Positions 13,101-28,100 are shown, counted from the stretch's first letter. The stretch is DNA of 64,000 nt from Megalonaias nervosa (GCA_016617855.1 JAECUM010001747.1:1-64000); one strand, 5' to 3'. Numbers and translations: made by a program. Notes: generated from the letters alone by a model not told the origin.

Positions 13101-16100
13101 CAGGGGACAGTGGGATTTTCAACTGGTCTGATTATGCAACATTTTGTTGGTCATTTTATTCTGTCTACATGTTTAGAAATTTTTGGTAAATGTTGCAGCC
13201 TTAACTGCTGTCACTGCTGAGTAGGGCCCTAATTAAGGGTATTTGGAAACCTAGGATGTTGAAATACATGAAATAAACATGGTAAAACTGAACTCTTACT
13301 ACAGTACCTTTGTTTCAAACTTGAGTCCTCTCTCCTTCCTCTCTTTGGCTTCTTCTCTTTGCCTATGTTCCAGCTGATGCTTAAAGTCAGTGGCTTTCTC
13401 TACATCCTTCATTTTCAGATTATAGGTCACATCTCTCCACAATCTGTAATCATTTCAATACATATGAAATAAAATGGGATCCATTCATAACAAACCATCA
13501 GATGCTGGGAGAACAAGAGAAGTTTTGCAAGTAAAACAAATTTCAAAGAAAACTAGAATTAAACAGACAATTAACATATATTTGGAATTCAATTTGTACT
13601 TTGTTGTCTATATCAAGAAATTCCCAAAATATGGTGTGATGAATCGTGAATATTTGGAAGCATGTATGATGATAGAACATTATCACCTCCAAAAATTTAT
13701 CCAGTACTATTATTGATATTTTTAAACATTCTGAACTTTTGTAATAACTGATGACCCAATATAATACTAATCTACTTTTACCAGTATCATTTCTCATGGA
13801 GCAAAAATGTTCAACAAAACACATTATATGCCTCCCATATGACCAAAGAGCATGTCATCTGCCTCAAGATAAAGACATTCTGAAGGGCAAGTTCCAACTA
13901 AACTGCACTGACAAAACCTAAGTTGCTGATTGTGTATCAGATCAAGCACCTGCAAGTAATACTTACAAGTTGATCCATACACAACTGAACCATAATCAAT
14001 TTTAGATCTTACTAATGACCTGTTGAATTGGAGCAAGACTTCTGATCTGCTCCCTGTTCTGTGTTTGCCATGACTCTTGTTAAATTCATAACTTTTGACA
14101 TCTGTCCCTGAAACATCTAATATGTGGAAGGAAAGTTAGCTTAGAATAAAACATAAGCCCTATAAATTTACTCTGCTTCACAAGAGTGACAAGATAACTA
14201 TCAGGATAGTGTTGGATCATGAATCTGATGCAATTGGCAAAAGTGGATGAAAACCCATCTATACTGTTGACTTCTGAATTTTACTAAAACTAAGTTGACA
14301 TTCAATAGTATAAATACCATATAAAAGATATTTTTAAAAATCAACATGCAATAAGCAGTCATTTTCTGGACTAACGAATTTCACTCTGCTGTTAATTCTG
14401 ATGTTGAACAGGGTCACTGACTGACAATATGCTGCTCCAAGGTACACTGATATCCTCATGTTGAATAGGGTGACTGACTAACAATATGCTGCTCCATGGT
14501 ACACCAATCTCCCGAGAAAAGCTTTCAGAAACCTTACTTAAATCTTTAAATTTCTATCTTTCAAAAAAACTGGAAATAAAACTAGATAGGTGTTCCTCAC
14601 ACTAAGGTTTAATATGCAAGTCATTATGCCATACTTCCATCTGGTGTCATAAGCTTTCTCCTGCCAGAACGTATTGCAACTATATGTTCTTTATTTATAA
14701 ATGCTTCTGTAATAAATATTTCAAGTCTGACTAGATGGTCATTTATGCTTCTCCAGCATCTGAATCCACAATCCAGGTCTGATGGTAGTTTTCTGGGCTC
14801 AAGATACCAAGCAAATATACTGTGTATCGTTCATTTGCAATTACAGCTTGTTAGTGATATTGGATGACAATTGGAATGGACATCCAGTATTGTAATAATT
14901 TTATGCTACTGATCATGCTGGAAAATAAAAAATCATTAATGGTACTGCCAGTATCTTCCAGTTCTACCAACAGTGATAAAAAATCAAAATCATGGGAACT
15001 TCTAATTTATTATTATTATCCATGTTGCCATTAATGATTAACAAATTGCATATAGTGATCAAACTATACAGATGGCAATTTGTTTCAATAAATATATGAA
15101 AATTGATGGACTTGTCAGCAAACATTTGCTTTAAAGCTGCTAATGTCTGCAAATGTAATATATCTTCTAACTTGTGATATAGGGGCCCACACTTCTAACA
15201 AAGAAATCAATAAAACAAATTTCTGTTAGTTTCAAAAGAAAAATTTCAGAGAAAAAAAGGACTGTGAAAAAAATACCAGCTAATAACTGGTAATGATCAA
15301 AATCACATAATACTTGTGGAATGGAAAATTATAGGGCTGACCTTTTCTGGTACACTAGTAACTGGACTTGTCAGAATTGGGGGTTTGTGTAATATTTTTG
15401 CAACTACTTGGGAAATTCAAGCACCAACCTAGCTTATCCATTTTTACAGCTCAAGCTGAAACTCTCATGCAAATGTTAAAGTTGTTTTACTCTGAATTCA
15501 TTTATTTTCACAGATAAATATTTTCATTGTTATTTAAATTTGAGGATTGGAGAAGGGTTGTAATGTTTACAAAAAACACACCATTGTTTGTTGGGTCAAA
15601 TTTATGGTATGTAGCGATGACAAAATCCATGAAAACTAGCACCCCATGCAAACTGGTATAGGCGAAAAAGTGACATGACATCACAACATTAATATTAAGA
15701 TGAAACCCTGATCTAATTTATTGAGTAAACTTTTTATTTTAAAAGGTAAAAAATCTTAAAAATAAGAAAATACTGTGGATACTGGGAATATTAGTTGAGT
15801 GATTACCTGCGTGACTCAAACTCAGTCTGGCTATCAGAAGGTTTGACCTTCTTTTTCACTACAGGGATCTTACACGTGTCAACAAAGACTTCATTCATCT
15901 GAAGAATAGAAAGAATGCAAAGTGTCAACAAAACTCTTTCTAAAAATAGTTTTGATTAAAGACTTCTGTCTCATTAACTAGAACAATAAAACCTTGTCAA
16001 AGTCCCCTAGGGTTTTGACTTTGGGGGCCCTTGAGACTCCAGATGCTATGTCAAATATGTGTTTAATTCACAGAGGACATAGTTTCTATGTTCTGTGTGC

Positions 16101-19100
16101 TCATGACATGTCTGTTTCCCCACGACAACCCTTTTTGATGGGTTCTATATGCAAACAGAGTATTGACTCCATTAAGCAGTTGCACTGTTTGACTGAAGCA
16201 AAGACACATGAAAAGTGTGACCACCTAGGCTAACTTAACCGTTAACAGCCACTCACTTGGATAGTTACTCAGATGAGTGTTGAGATCTTTATGTTAACCT
16301 AGAACAGATGAATTTCGAGTTACTTGTTCCATCTATATATCGTTACGTGTAGGCTCATACAAAAGTAACAAAAGAAAAGAGTGAAGTCAACAAGCTTTGT
16401 AAATTTTAAAAAAATAATTTATTTCCCTAGAAAACAAGGTAAAAATATGAAATAGGACTTACGGTTTGTGAAAATAATCCAAAAATTAATCTTCGAATTG
16501 AAAAATACAAGTCCTATCACTAAACAGTTCTAATTGAATTCGGGTTCGAATCTCGATGAAATTCCAATATGGACGGCGATGATGTCAGATGAGGTCATTG
16601 TACTAATGGCAACAGTTCCTCATTGAAACACAAATTTATAATGTTTAGAATTCCAGAATAAATTTCACTGAATGTCTTTTTCCCAGAATTTTTATAAAGA
16701 AGAGCACTTGTGTAGTTTTCTAGAGAATAAATTATTAAATTCCAAAAAATTGATGAACTTCAGAACAAGCTGGCAACAACAATAAAAACCTCTTGAGCCC
16801 TCAAGATTTAAAATACAGCTGACTGGGTCTACTAAAATCCGTCTGTCGTAACACACGATTTTAGATCACATGGTGGCTCATGTGACAGGCTACGTGATTC
16901 ACTAATTTGGACAGCGCAATTAAAAAAATGCCATTTATCACGTAGGCAAGAATAGCCCTATCCAAAAATTAGATTCTCACACTGGAAATATATAAAAAAG
17001 AAAGACTGTTTACAATTTAGCTAACACGTGGGCCAAACATGACCTTGGTAATAGCCAATCCTTTACACTTAGTGTTTAAAAACGTCTCAACCAAGGTGAG
17101 CTAAAAATACTGATAATGTAATACCTTTTACATTCAAATCAGGTCAAAACAGCGAAGTGATTTTTCCGAAAATAGTCAAATCCGTGAAAATTATCATTAT
17201 AATAAAATGTAATGAAACAAAATTAAAATAAAAAAGAATTTAAAAGTAACACACAAGTAATTAAATTACATATTCGTAACAATATTGGAAACATCAGAAT
17301 TCTGGCATTGGCAAAATCAAAAGAAAATGAATTGGCTGATTAATGTCAAAATGATGAAGCTGTATTTTTCTTCAGAAATTATTTCATTTATTTCTCATGA
17401 TTTAAGCCAAGTTCATTGCTACTTTTTAGACACTATTTATTACAAGTGTGTTCACCAGTAATCAAAATGCATTTTATATGATGTTTATTTTTAACAAAAC
17501 ATTACCTTTGATGAAAGCAGTACTCAAGCCTTGTATGCCTAATCTGACAAAAGGGGGATAACTCCTGTTCAAAAAGGGAACGAAACCGAATAACACAAAT
17601 TCAACACTTTAAATACTTTTCTTATCAGAAATTGAAAGTTTATGTGAATGCAAACAATAAAAGGCCTACTTTTAATATGTAAATCTATGTAGTAATCTCC
17701 TGTAAATAAATACACAACTAAATTAATATAAAAAAATATATAAAAATTTTACAAGTTTTCAGGAAGACACAAGGAAAACGGTGGACATCTCAAGATTGTG
17801 GTCAAACTGTCCAAAAAGAGAATCAGTCCCCCGAGTTATGAGCATAAAAAGTCCAGGAGTCCTCATTCAGAAAATATGTCAAGTCCCCTAAACCTCCAAA
17901 ATATTTATGAGGGCATGGTACTCTTGCAACATATGCAGAGCATTTTTCTTTGTATTTACCAATGTAAAGTGGCCAAAACAAATACTGTACCAATGTCATT
18001 TGTAAAAGATGCTGTCCCTTTGTATGTTTTCATAAAAGGTGTTATGTATATTTAATTTGTATTGTGTGCTTGACCTCTGTCCATAACTGAGGGTAGACGT
18101 TTGGCCTACCTGACTATTCTCATTGTTTTGACATGTTTGTAAGTTATCAATAAGTTGTTTACTGATACTGAGTTCAAGCTCTAGCCTTATTTACAAACAT
18201 AGAATGTCCTGGAAGCGAACTTGTGACCCACATCCTGGTCATTTTATTCTGGCTTAGGTTTTGTTTATAAAGTTCTAAATAAAATTATTCATTACTATCT
18301 TAAGATCAGTCATTGGAACCATTTTCAGTTGTTTTCAAATATAATCTGAGAGGAATCATTTATTTAAAAATTATTCACTGGAACTACAAAGTGCTCATGA
18401 ACGTTTTGTACTAAAAACACTATTTTGAGATTATTGTGTATTCATTCAAAGATATTATGGATTATATCACTGTAATACATCAAGACTATTGGTGAACTTG
18501 TGATAGAACATTTGTGATTATTTGCAATTTAATTCACAATACTATAAGTTCTCTTAAATTTCTACTCTGTAACTTAGAGAAATAAATTTATTTGTTGATT
18601 TTAATAAACCTGCTGGTTTTGCTTCATTCTGGTACTTAGTTTAAGACCACAGAGTCATAACAAGGGTTAAATATGGTCAAACAATCTATAGACCAATTAC
18701 ACCCTGAAATGAAATGAAAACCTTAGAGAAACTTGATAAAACTGCATCTGTCAATGTGAGACCTTCAACTTGCCTACTGTGCTGATTTTTTATGGGAAAT
18801 GAAATGAAGTACATGGAATCTGAAAAAATCTATTTTTCATCCAATTCTTAACTGTGAGATATAGAACTGTTTTTATGACAGAAATTGAAAGATTTAAACC
18901 ATCAGGTAGACCAATTGTACCATGATAATAATAAAGCATTATTTGCAAAGAACTATTATACAAGTTGTGTGTACCTTAATGAGAGAGAATACGACTTTAA
19001 ACAAATCAGAGAAACAACTTGTTATCAGAAAAATCAATGAAACAACTCCAGTTTACCAATATATTAACTTGACCAAAGTTTGCAATGATGACATATTGCA

Positions 19101-22100
19101 CAAGGATTCTTGTGCTGAGGGATATGCCATTTTCCTGAAGCAAAGGAGTACATCCTTGTTCTCTGTGTTTAAGTTCTGGACTTTTAACATACTTTTAAAA
19201 TTTTGTTAGTCATAGCATTACGATGTTTGCAGCGTGGCAGTTTATACTGATGTCTAGCACTAGAGCATCAAGCAGCAGACATTAGCATGATGTTCCACCC
19301 AGTCACATTATCCTGACACCATGGCGACCAGTCCTAAGACTAACCTCTCTTAATGCTGAGCGCCTACTGTGGCAGCTGTTAGAACCATTTTTATATATCT
19401 TTGGTATGACTTGGCTGGGGTTCGAACCTGCGACCTCCTGCATCTGAGGCAGATGCTCTAACCACTAGGCCACCAGAGCAGTCTACATCGTTGTTCTAAT
19501 ACCTTTCAAAGTTTTCACATTACACAAGTTGTAAGACTGGTGCAATCAGTTTGTGAAAACTAAGAAAAAAAACTTTTATATTATAGAAATCAGGAACTCC
19601 TCAATATATGATCCATCACAGTCAGATTTATATCCAGAAGTACCAAACCCTCATCGTGGGCCATCAGTCATTTAGACAGCTACTGAATGCAGAAGAACTG
19701 AACTAATCAACATGGTCCATCAGTCATTTATCAAACTATAGGATGCAAAAGTACTGAACTCCTCAACACTGTCCATCAGTCATTTAGATAGCTATAGCAG
19801 GGAGAAGTAACAAACTCCTCAAGATTGTCCATCAGAGACAGATTTAGATAGTTACAGGATGCAGAAGTACCCAGATTCCACAGATACAAGCTTAACCCAG
19901 TAGTAGATGTCAAACTTTGTATGCTTACTCCAGTATCATATTTGGCCCACATGACACCATTCCACTCTCCTTCTATAGTACAGAAAGGTTTCTTCTCATT
20001 AGGGGCCATAATGTTCCCTGTTATTCGATGTTTCTTCCCACCATAAAATGGCTGAAATGAAAATGTCCAATTAAATTGGCAGAAAATGTCTACATACACA
20101 CTCAATTATTATGCTAGTGATGCAATAGTTCTGATATAAAAAATGAAACTAATCCGAATATGACAGCAAGATCTGGACCCAGAGACGGACTGAATGGTAC
20201 AGACATATTTTAATATGTCTGTATGAAATAATTAAACCAATTGGTATCTGCTTGCAATTAACTTGATGACTGTATTGCTGAAAATTCTAAAAAAGTTATG
20301 TTGCCTTCAAAATATAAGAGATCAAAAACTTAACAATCTATGAATATTCGATCTTTCATGGAATCTTCACACATTAAAATGTATATCCTGAATATATACA
20401 TGCTGTACTAGGTGTACTACACTCATGTAACTCTATATTTAAATAGGTAAATATGGTAAAACATGAATCAGAGCTGTATATTGAGTCACTCCAACAAAAC
20501 CTAAATATCCAACAATATTTTGGTAAATTTTTTATAGTAAGTGATTAGTATCAACTTCTTGAAATTAGGCATTGTCTCAAGGATATGGGATACATATTGA
20601 CTGTAGTTTAGCAAAATTAACCTCATCATTAAGCCTTATTTTCACTGATGTATACATTATATATGTTATCTGTATCATTAAGCATTACATGCATAGACGT
20701 ATACAATACATGTTATCTGTATCATAAAGTCTTGTATGCAATGAAGTATATAAAATATGTTATCTATTTAAGTCTTGTATGCACAGAAGTATACAATGTA
20801 TATGTTACCTGTATCATTAAGTCTTATATACATATAAGTATACAATATATATTATCTGTATCATAAAGTCTTATATGCATAGAAGTATATAATATGTTAT
20901 CTGTATCATAAAGTCTTATATGCATAGAAGTATATAATATGTTATCTGTATCATAAAGTCTTGTATGCACAGTAGTATATAATATATATGTTACCTGTAT
21001 CAATAAGTCTTGTGTGCATAAAAGTATACAATATATACGTTATCTGTATCATTAAGTCTTGTATGCATAGAAGTATACAATTTATAAGTTACCTGTATTA
21101 TTAAGTGATGTATGCATAGAAGTATACAATATATATATTATCTGTATCATTAAGTCTTGTATGCAAAGAAGTATACAATGTATATGTTACCTGTATCATT
21201 AAGTCTTGTATGCATAGAAGTGTACAATATATATGTTACCTGCGTCATTAAGTCTTATATGCATAGAAATATTTAATTTTCATAGGTACTCAAATTCATG
21301 AATTGGGAAGTTTGTTCTACTGTATTACTCTTTGTTTGGCACATAAATCAGCAAAAACTGGTTCTCTATGAAAAATAGTGAATTTACAATCTGTTGTAAT
21401 TTAATTGATTAAATATAGTTTAAGTAATTCACAGTGCATCCTTCTCTAGCCCCTTTTTGGGCCCCTCTTTGTCTACTAGGGTTTCTCTACCAGACGTGAT
21501 GTCATTGTAGCCAGTATTATGTTAATAAGCTAGTAACTAAATTTTGATATGTTGTCATGTTGAACCAATCAGATGACTGAGTTGGAGCATTTGATCAAAC
21601 ACTGTCAATTGTTTGAGGCATTCATACAGCAGCTGGGATGCCTGTAGAGATGTGTGCTTTTCAGTGTCGATGCTGCATTTAACCTAAAAAATATCTGCAG
21701 AAAGAAGATACAGTCCTTCCTCCGTTTGATGCTACCGGATGTTACTTTCGTCTTTTTGGGGATCGTATGTTTATTCAGCCCACAATGGCTTCTCGTAGAT
21801 CAAGACGAGCTGTTAATCGGTCGTCCAGCGTTCGCAATACAGAACATAACCAGGACATCATCACTGTGACAAATTCAACTTGGGCGGACATTCCAGAAAA
21901 TTGGACTGCATCCATATTGGTTAAACAGTTAGCTGAGAAGAACATCAAGGTCTCAGTTTCTATTGGAAAGAAACATTTTCTTCAACTGTACAGAGATAAT
22001 GTGCACCAGACAGGTGGCTCTTCTTTGTGTTCAAGAGCATCATCACGTGACCAGACGGGTGATTCATATATATATCGTGACTGGAAACAGCTGAAACACC

Positions 22101-25100
22101 ATGTGATCTCATCATGTCAGATGTGGCAGCTATCAAGCAACAGTTAGCCAAATTACAAGCATCTGTCGCCGCATTGACACAATCTTCCACAACGACTACC
22201 ATATCACTGCGAGGTACAACAGCTTCACAATCTTCATGGAGTCCAGCTGCCGAGGACACATGTCAATCGCATAGTGACTTTAGCCTTCAATCTGCCCTTG
22301 CTAGGCGCAGGGATGACAACACAAGATTCTCCCAAACAATGCATTATGCTGTGCCTGTTGACAAGCTCCCGCCGGTGGACATTGTGCCCAGCAATATTCG
22401 CAAGGACATACTCAATGGTAAGCACGTCAATCTTGCCCTACTGATGATACCTGGAATGGACTCTTGTTCAGAGACAAAAATTATCAACCAGGGTGGCAAC
22501 CAAATTGTTGTGAAAGGGAATGACCCACGTCTGGCCGGAACACTAACTATTTCTGAATTTCGTAAGGCCTTCTCTAAATACAAAAACATTCTCTGTGAGG
22601 TCTATCCGTTTAGGAGGCCTGAATTAGACTCTTATGCTGACTTTATTGATGAACTGCATCAGAAATACAGTGGAACTGGTTTTTATGAGTATCATAATGC
22701 TTTTTCGTGTAAGGCTGCCCAGTATTTAATACAACACAATATTGTTGTAGATTGGTCATCCTGGGATACCAAGTTGTTTCTAGCTATTTTCTCTGGTAGA
22801 AAGATTGAGGTTTGCATTCATTGCAACAGTACTCTACACTCAAGTGGCTTCTGTCCAGCTAACCTCACGATGCCTTTCAATAGTCAGCAATCTAAAAGAA
22901 ATACCAAATATTTGAATTCCAACTCGGCCAGTAATACTCCAATGGATCGGCATGGCCGTCCAGTAATTCTGTTCAATGGGAAACAAATATGCAACAATTT
23001 CAGTGAGACCAATTGTAGCAGGCCTAATTGCAGTTTATTACATATAAGTAAATTGTGCAAGAATAACCACCCTCAGGCCACTTGTGATCAGAGAGCCAAG
23101 AATGAGAACCCCATTAAAACGTTAAGTCATGCTAAAGAAAATAATAAGAAGGACTGACTCTATTCTGTTCCTGTGTGGCACGAGACAAGATACAAGGAAA
23201 TTATGCTTCTTCCATGCCTACAAATGCCACTACCACTATAAATGTGCTTCTTCAAGAGCTCGGCACTCATCCTGATACTGATTTTGTAACAGATTTAATA
23301 ACTGGTTTGCGTGAGGGTTTTCATACTGGTATTCGGAGAGAACCTTCAGCAACCTTTGAATGTAAAAATCTACTTTCTGCTAGATCCCAGCCACACATAG
23401 TTCAAAATATTATAAAACAGGAGAAACAAAAGAGTTTTCTGATAGGACCTTTTGATTCTTCACCTTACCCCATTTACCGGGTAAATCCTATAGGCATCGT
23501 TGAGGGTAAATACTCCAGGAAAAAGAGACTAATTGTTGATCTCTCAGCCTCGCATAATGATCAAGAACACTCAAGCCTTAACAGCTTGATTGACGAGCAG
23601 GAATTTTCCTTGAAAAATGTCAAGGTCGATGATGCCATAAAGACAATTAGAAAGGCAGGTATAGGGGTGTGGTTATGTAAATTCAACATTTGCGATGCAT
23701 TTAAACTCATCCTCATCCACCCTAGTCTATGGCCCTATCATGGCATTAAATGGAACAACCAGTATTATTTCTATGTACATCTAGTGTTTGGATCACAGTC
23801 TTCACCAAAGATTTTCACCAAACTGTTGGAGGCTATCAGTTGGATTGCTGTGAATAATTATGGCATTGACAATCTGCTCTACTTGTTGGACGACTTCCTT
23901 ACAATTGATCACCTAACCACATGGCTGATAGAACCATGGCCATCATGACAATGCTTTTTGCTCATTTGGGAATTCCACCTGCTTCTCATAAAACTCTTGG
24001 TCCTACCACATGTTTGGAATATTTTGGAGTGCTTCTGGATACCTTCACCATGCAAGCAAAATTACCAGAGGAAAAAATAGACAGAATTAGAAACCTTCTG
24101 ACTCAATTTCTCAAAACAAAATCAGTAACTAAATGTTAACTCTTAAGTCTCCTGGGACACTTGAATTTTGCCTGTCGTGTAAATGTCCCAGGCAGGACAT
24201 CTGTCTCCTATTCATTGCAAGTATCAATGTCCGTTAGGGAGCTACATCATCACCTACATATTTCCAGAGAATGCAAGAAAGATTTACAAATGTGGAGTGG
24301 TTTTCTCCGTCAGTGGAAGGGGATTTCTCTATTTTATGATGATGATATCTCTGATTCTGCAGATATGGAACTTTACACTGATGCTTCAGGGTCTGTTGGT
24401 TTTGGGGTTATTTTAGAGGTCGCTGGTTTGCAAATTCATGGCCAGAGGAGCTACGTCCTTTAGTGGCCCATAAACTGTCTATAGCTTTCTGTGAATTGTA
24501 TCCCATAGTGGTGGCAGCAGTGTTGTGGGGTCACGAATGGCAGCAAAAGAAAATACTCTTCCATCGTGACAATGAGACTACAGTTGCAATAATAAAAAAA
24601 GGCAGATCTAAGGGTCCTGGCATTATGAAACTAATGTGCCCCCCGACTTTGACAGCTGCCACTAATGGCTTTGTCATATATGCTGAACACATACCAGGGA
24701 AGAAAAATGCTATAGCTGATGCATTATCTCGTTTACAGATTGCACGATTCCAGCAGCTGGTGCCCACAGCAGAGGAACAACCATGCGAGTGCCCCCTCCA
24801 GCAAGACTACTGCTCACCTTGAGCCTACCGTAAATTTCTTGTGAGACTCTTCTTTGACCATGGGCACCAGATCTGCTTATTCAACAGGCTTCCAAACCTT
24901 CATGTCTTTCTTGCTAATGGTAGGATTGTGGACTCCAGGATCTAGTTTGCCCCCTGTTGTGAATGAGGACACCTTGATTTACTTTGTTGCACATTGTACA
25001 GAGATGCTGCACCTGACATATCACACTATAAAACTTTATCTAGCCGGTATTCGGCATCCATACTTGCATCTTGGTATCCACACTCCATTAACTCATATTA

Positions 25101-28100
25101 GTTCTTTACTTCGACTACAGAATATATTGAAAGGTGTCAGAAAGGTGCAGTGTGATTACAGACAGAAACAACTTCCTATTACATATGATATATTTATGTG
25201 ACATATGGCAGTGCTTGCAACATTATGGAGTGAGTGAGTACACTAAACTCTTACTACAAACTGCTTGTGCACTGGCTTTTTATACTTTCTTGCAGTATGA
25301 AGAATTTGCTATTCATGGAACCCATTTTTCTGCAGCAAACAATCTGTGTATGTGGGACATAATATTCCATACGGATAAGCGCCTATTCATTTTGCATCTT
25401 AGGGCATCTAAGACTGATGTTTTCCGTCAAAGGGTGGATATCAGTATTTATGCTATGAACTATGACGTCCTTGTATGCCCATTCCGTGTGATGAAGAAAT
25501 TCCATCGTATTTGGATATTAGCTGGAGCTCGCCCTTGTGATCCTCTGTTTCTCATGGACAATGGTCACGCTTTAAGTAGAACTTTCTTTATCACTACCAT
25601 TAAGGCCATTTTGTCCAGGTTAGGTTATGATTCACATCGTTATAATTTGCACTCCTTCCACATGGGGGGGCTACCAGTGCTGCTAAGGCTGGAATTCCAG
25701 ACCATCTTATACAAACCTTATGTCGATGGGCCTCTAATGCATATTGTAGATATATTCAGGTGCATCCGGACAGAATTAGCTTTGCAGAGACAGATGTCAC
25801 AGCGTGTGCCTCACTAGTTCGTTCCACGCTTGTGTCAATCAATGCACTATTCATTTATTTACTTAGTGAGACTATCATACATTTTTTTGTTTTTTTGTAC
25901 ACTTCAGAGACACTGTATTACTGTATCTATACTACACAGTCTTTTCAGCAGTATCATCTATTAGTGGACATGTGAATTCCTAACTGGCTATCTAATACAC
26001 CGATCCAACATTTCTATGTTAACGCACATCAGGCTTATCATGCAGTTCAAACATATTTCATGCATTTTCGATCATTATTATCCTTACATTTATTTCAAAT
26101 TGGGGGCCTTGTTACAGTCACGCTGTTCCATAGTCACAGTGCTACTCTGACTTCGTTTGGGCCATTGCCAAATTTTCATGCATTCTCAACTTTGCTTTTG
26201 AACCCCAATTTGTGTCACTACTTAAATGTACTCAACTATTATGCCCATATATACTTCATACCCGCTTCCTACGGTGCATGTATGGAGTATCGGCTGATGT
26301 TTGTCATCACAGCATCCTCAGGATCAGACTTGTCAAGTTTCGGTCATCAGTGTCCCTATATACTTCGTACCTGCCCCTTGCGACTCCACATATAGGTGTC
26401 AGACACTCTTCACAACCCTACAAACTCCCACAAGTCTCTCTTCCTGAGGTATTCCTGTAGAACAAATTCAAAGCTGGGCTGGTGCAGTGTGCTGTGACAG
26501 GATTTGCCCCCGTTATGCCAAAGATTATTTTATATGTACAATAAAGTGTCTATTGAACCTGTGCTTGTGTGTTATTTAAATATCTAACAAAAACAAATGA
26601 TTATTTCTATTTCTTTATTAACAGAATTACCTTTGTAAGGAATTCTATGGTAGCACTGTATCCTGTTTTGACACATGAAATGGTAACTTTCCCTCCCATC
26701 TCAATCCATGGGATTGTTAAAATGGATCTGCAATGCAATTATGAATTAAATTTATCGAATGAGTTGACAAAAATGTTAGAAATACAGTCCTACAAAAATG
26801 GCATGAAATGTGGCTAAACATTTTAATTTTAAAAGATGACATATTTTTTTATGATGTATACCTGGTACCAAGTTTACAGTAAAGATATAAATTAACTGAC
26901 TTCAAAAAGAATTATTAGTTCCTACCCAAAATACTTAAGAGAATTATTTTATATACATTAATATAGAATTATATTGGAAAATAGGACATCGTTTGTGAAA
27001 GTTTATGAGACATTCAGTATGTGACCAATGACTGTAGAATATACAAGTATCAATATTTCCTTACACAAATGTTATGTCAGTATTACCAGCTAATCAGATA
27101 GTGGACATTATTAATCCTTATGGGAATGACAACAGAACCAACCATATTATGATCAGTGTCAAAGTTTTTAAAGTCTTATAAAACACATCAGACAACAAGA
27201 GCACAGCATATGCTGGCAATAAATATAAAATACTTATAAAGCTAATTTCTTTCCAATGACTTAAACATCTTTTTGTTCCTTGAAGTCTAATATTTCACAA
27301 ATTCTTCTCTGTTTTAGGGTTTGTTGTAACTTTTGCCCCAAATTTCTTTTTGAGTCATTCTTAATCTCCTACTTTTTTTATGTCCATGGGTTGCTCTTAT
27401 AGACCCAATTTCTATGCAGTTCTCAAAAACATTATCTCTGAACCTGCACACATTCAGTCTACTGGTCAGAAAATGCAATAAATAAGATTTTTATCCAACC
27501 TTCAACTGTGTGTATATTATTTTTATGAATTAATTTGTTTGATATAATGCAACTAGTAAGGTCTGTTCCATTAAACATATAGTCCGATAAATCAACCCCC
27601 CAAATCTGTGTTTATACTGACGGATGATATGTGGGTCTGATGTGACCTGTTCATTAAAATGTGCAATTTTGCTGCATGCTCATCTTTCCAGAAGAAACCT
27701 GCATACACTTTAGACACATGCCGGTAACTGGTAACAGCCATATCAAGCGCGAAATTCAAAATGGCCACAGGACAAATGGTTGTGCTATTCCAGGTGGATT
27801 TACAAGACACCAACATATCATTTTCTCCGGAAATATAATGTACATGTCACCGAAAGAACCCTTCACCTGACAGTAGCTGCACAGCCACGAGAAATACCAG
27901 TAAGCGTATAAAATGTACACCGATGTGTGCAGCCAGATTTGGATGCAGATAATTACAGCTTTTAATGAATAGGTGATATCAGCCCCTCACTCGAAAATCA
28001 ATATCATCACGAGTGAAGGGCTGATTTATCGGCCTAACATACATAGTACCCAGGGAAGGCAGTTTTTAAAAAATATATGCCAGGGCACTTTGATTTCAGA

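Larger units (their letters stand above)
21428..26550 (+). mobile_element. DIRS-order tyrosine-recombinase retrotransposon, degenerate
   Basis: About 5.1 kb, antisense within the ORP9-like intron. It carries in order a gag-like ORF with zinc knuckle, reverse transcriptase, RNase H and a tyrosine recombinase, and ends near a plus-strand AATAAA (26540). This gene order without integrase or aspartic protease defines DIRS/Ngaro/PAT elements. I see no adenine methyltransferase domain between RNase H and the recombinase, which leans toward a Ngaro-like layout. Boundaries are estimates: clear terminal repeats were not found. A pair of ~30-bp direct repeats at 26244-26274 and 26354-26383 may be part of the 3' repeat structure. 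The reading frames are broken several times and key residues are changed. Confidence 0.85.

Noticed and set aside
19414..19486. Possible functional tRNA gene
   Set aside because: The head continues into a SINE core and lacks a complete acceptor stem and 3' end, so it is a transposon promoter.
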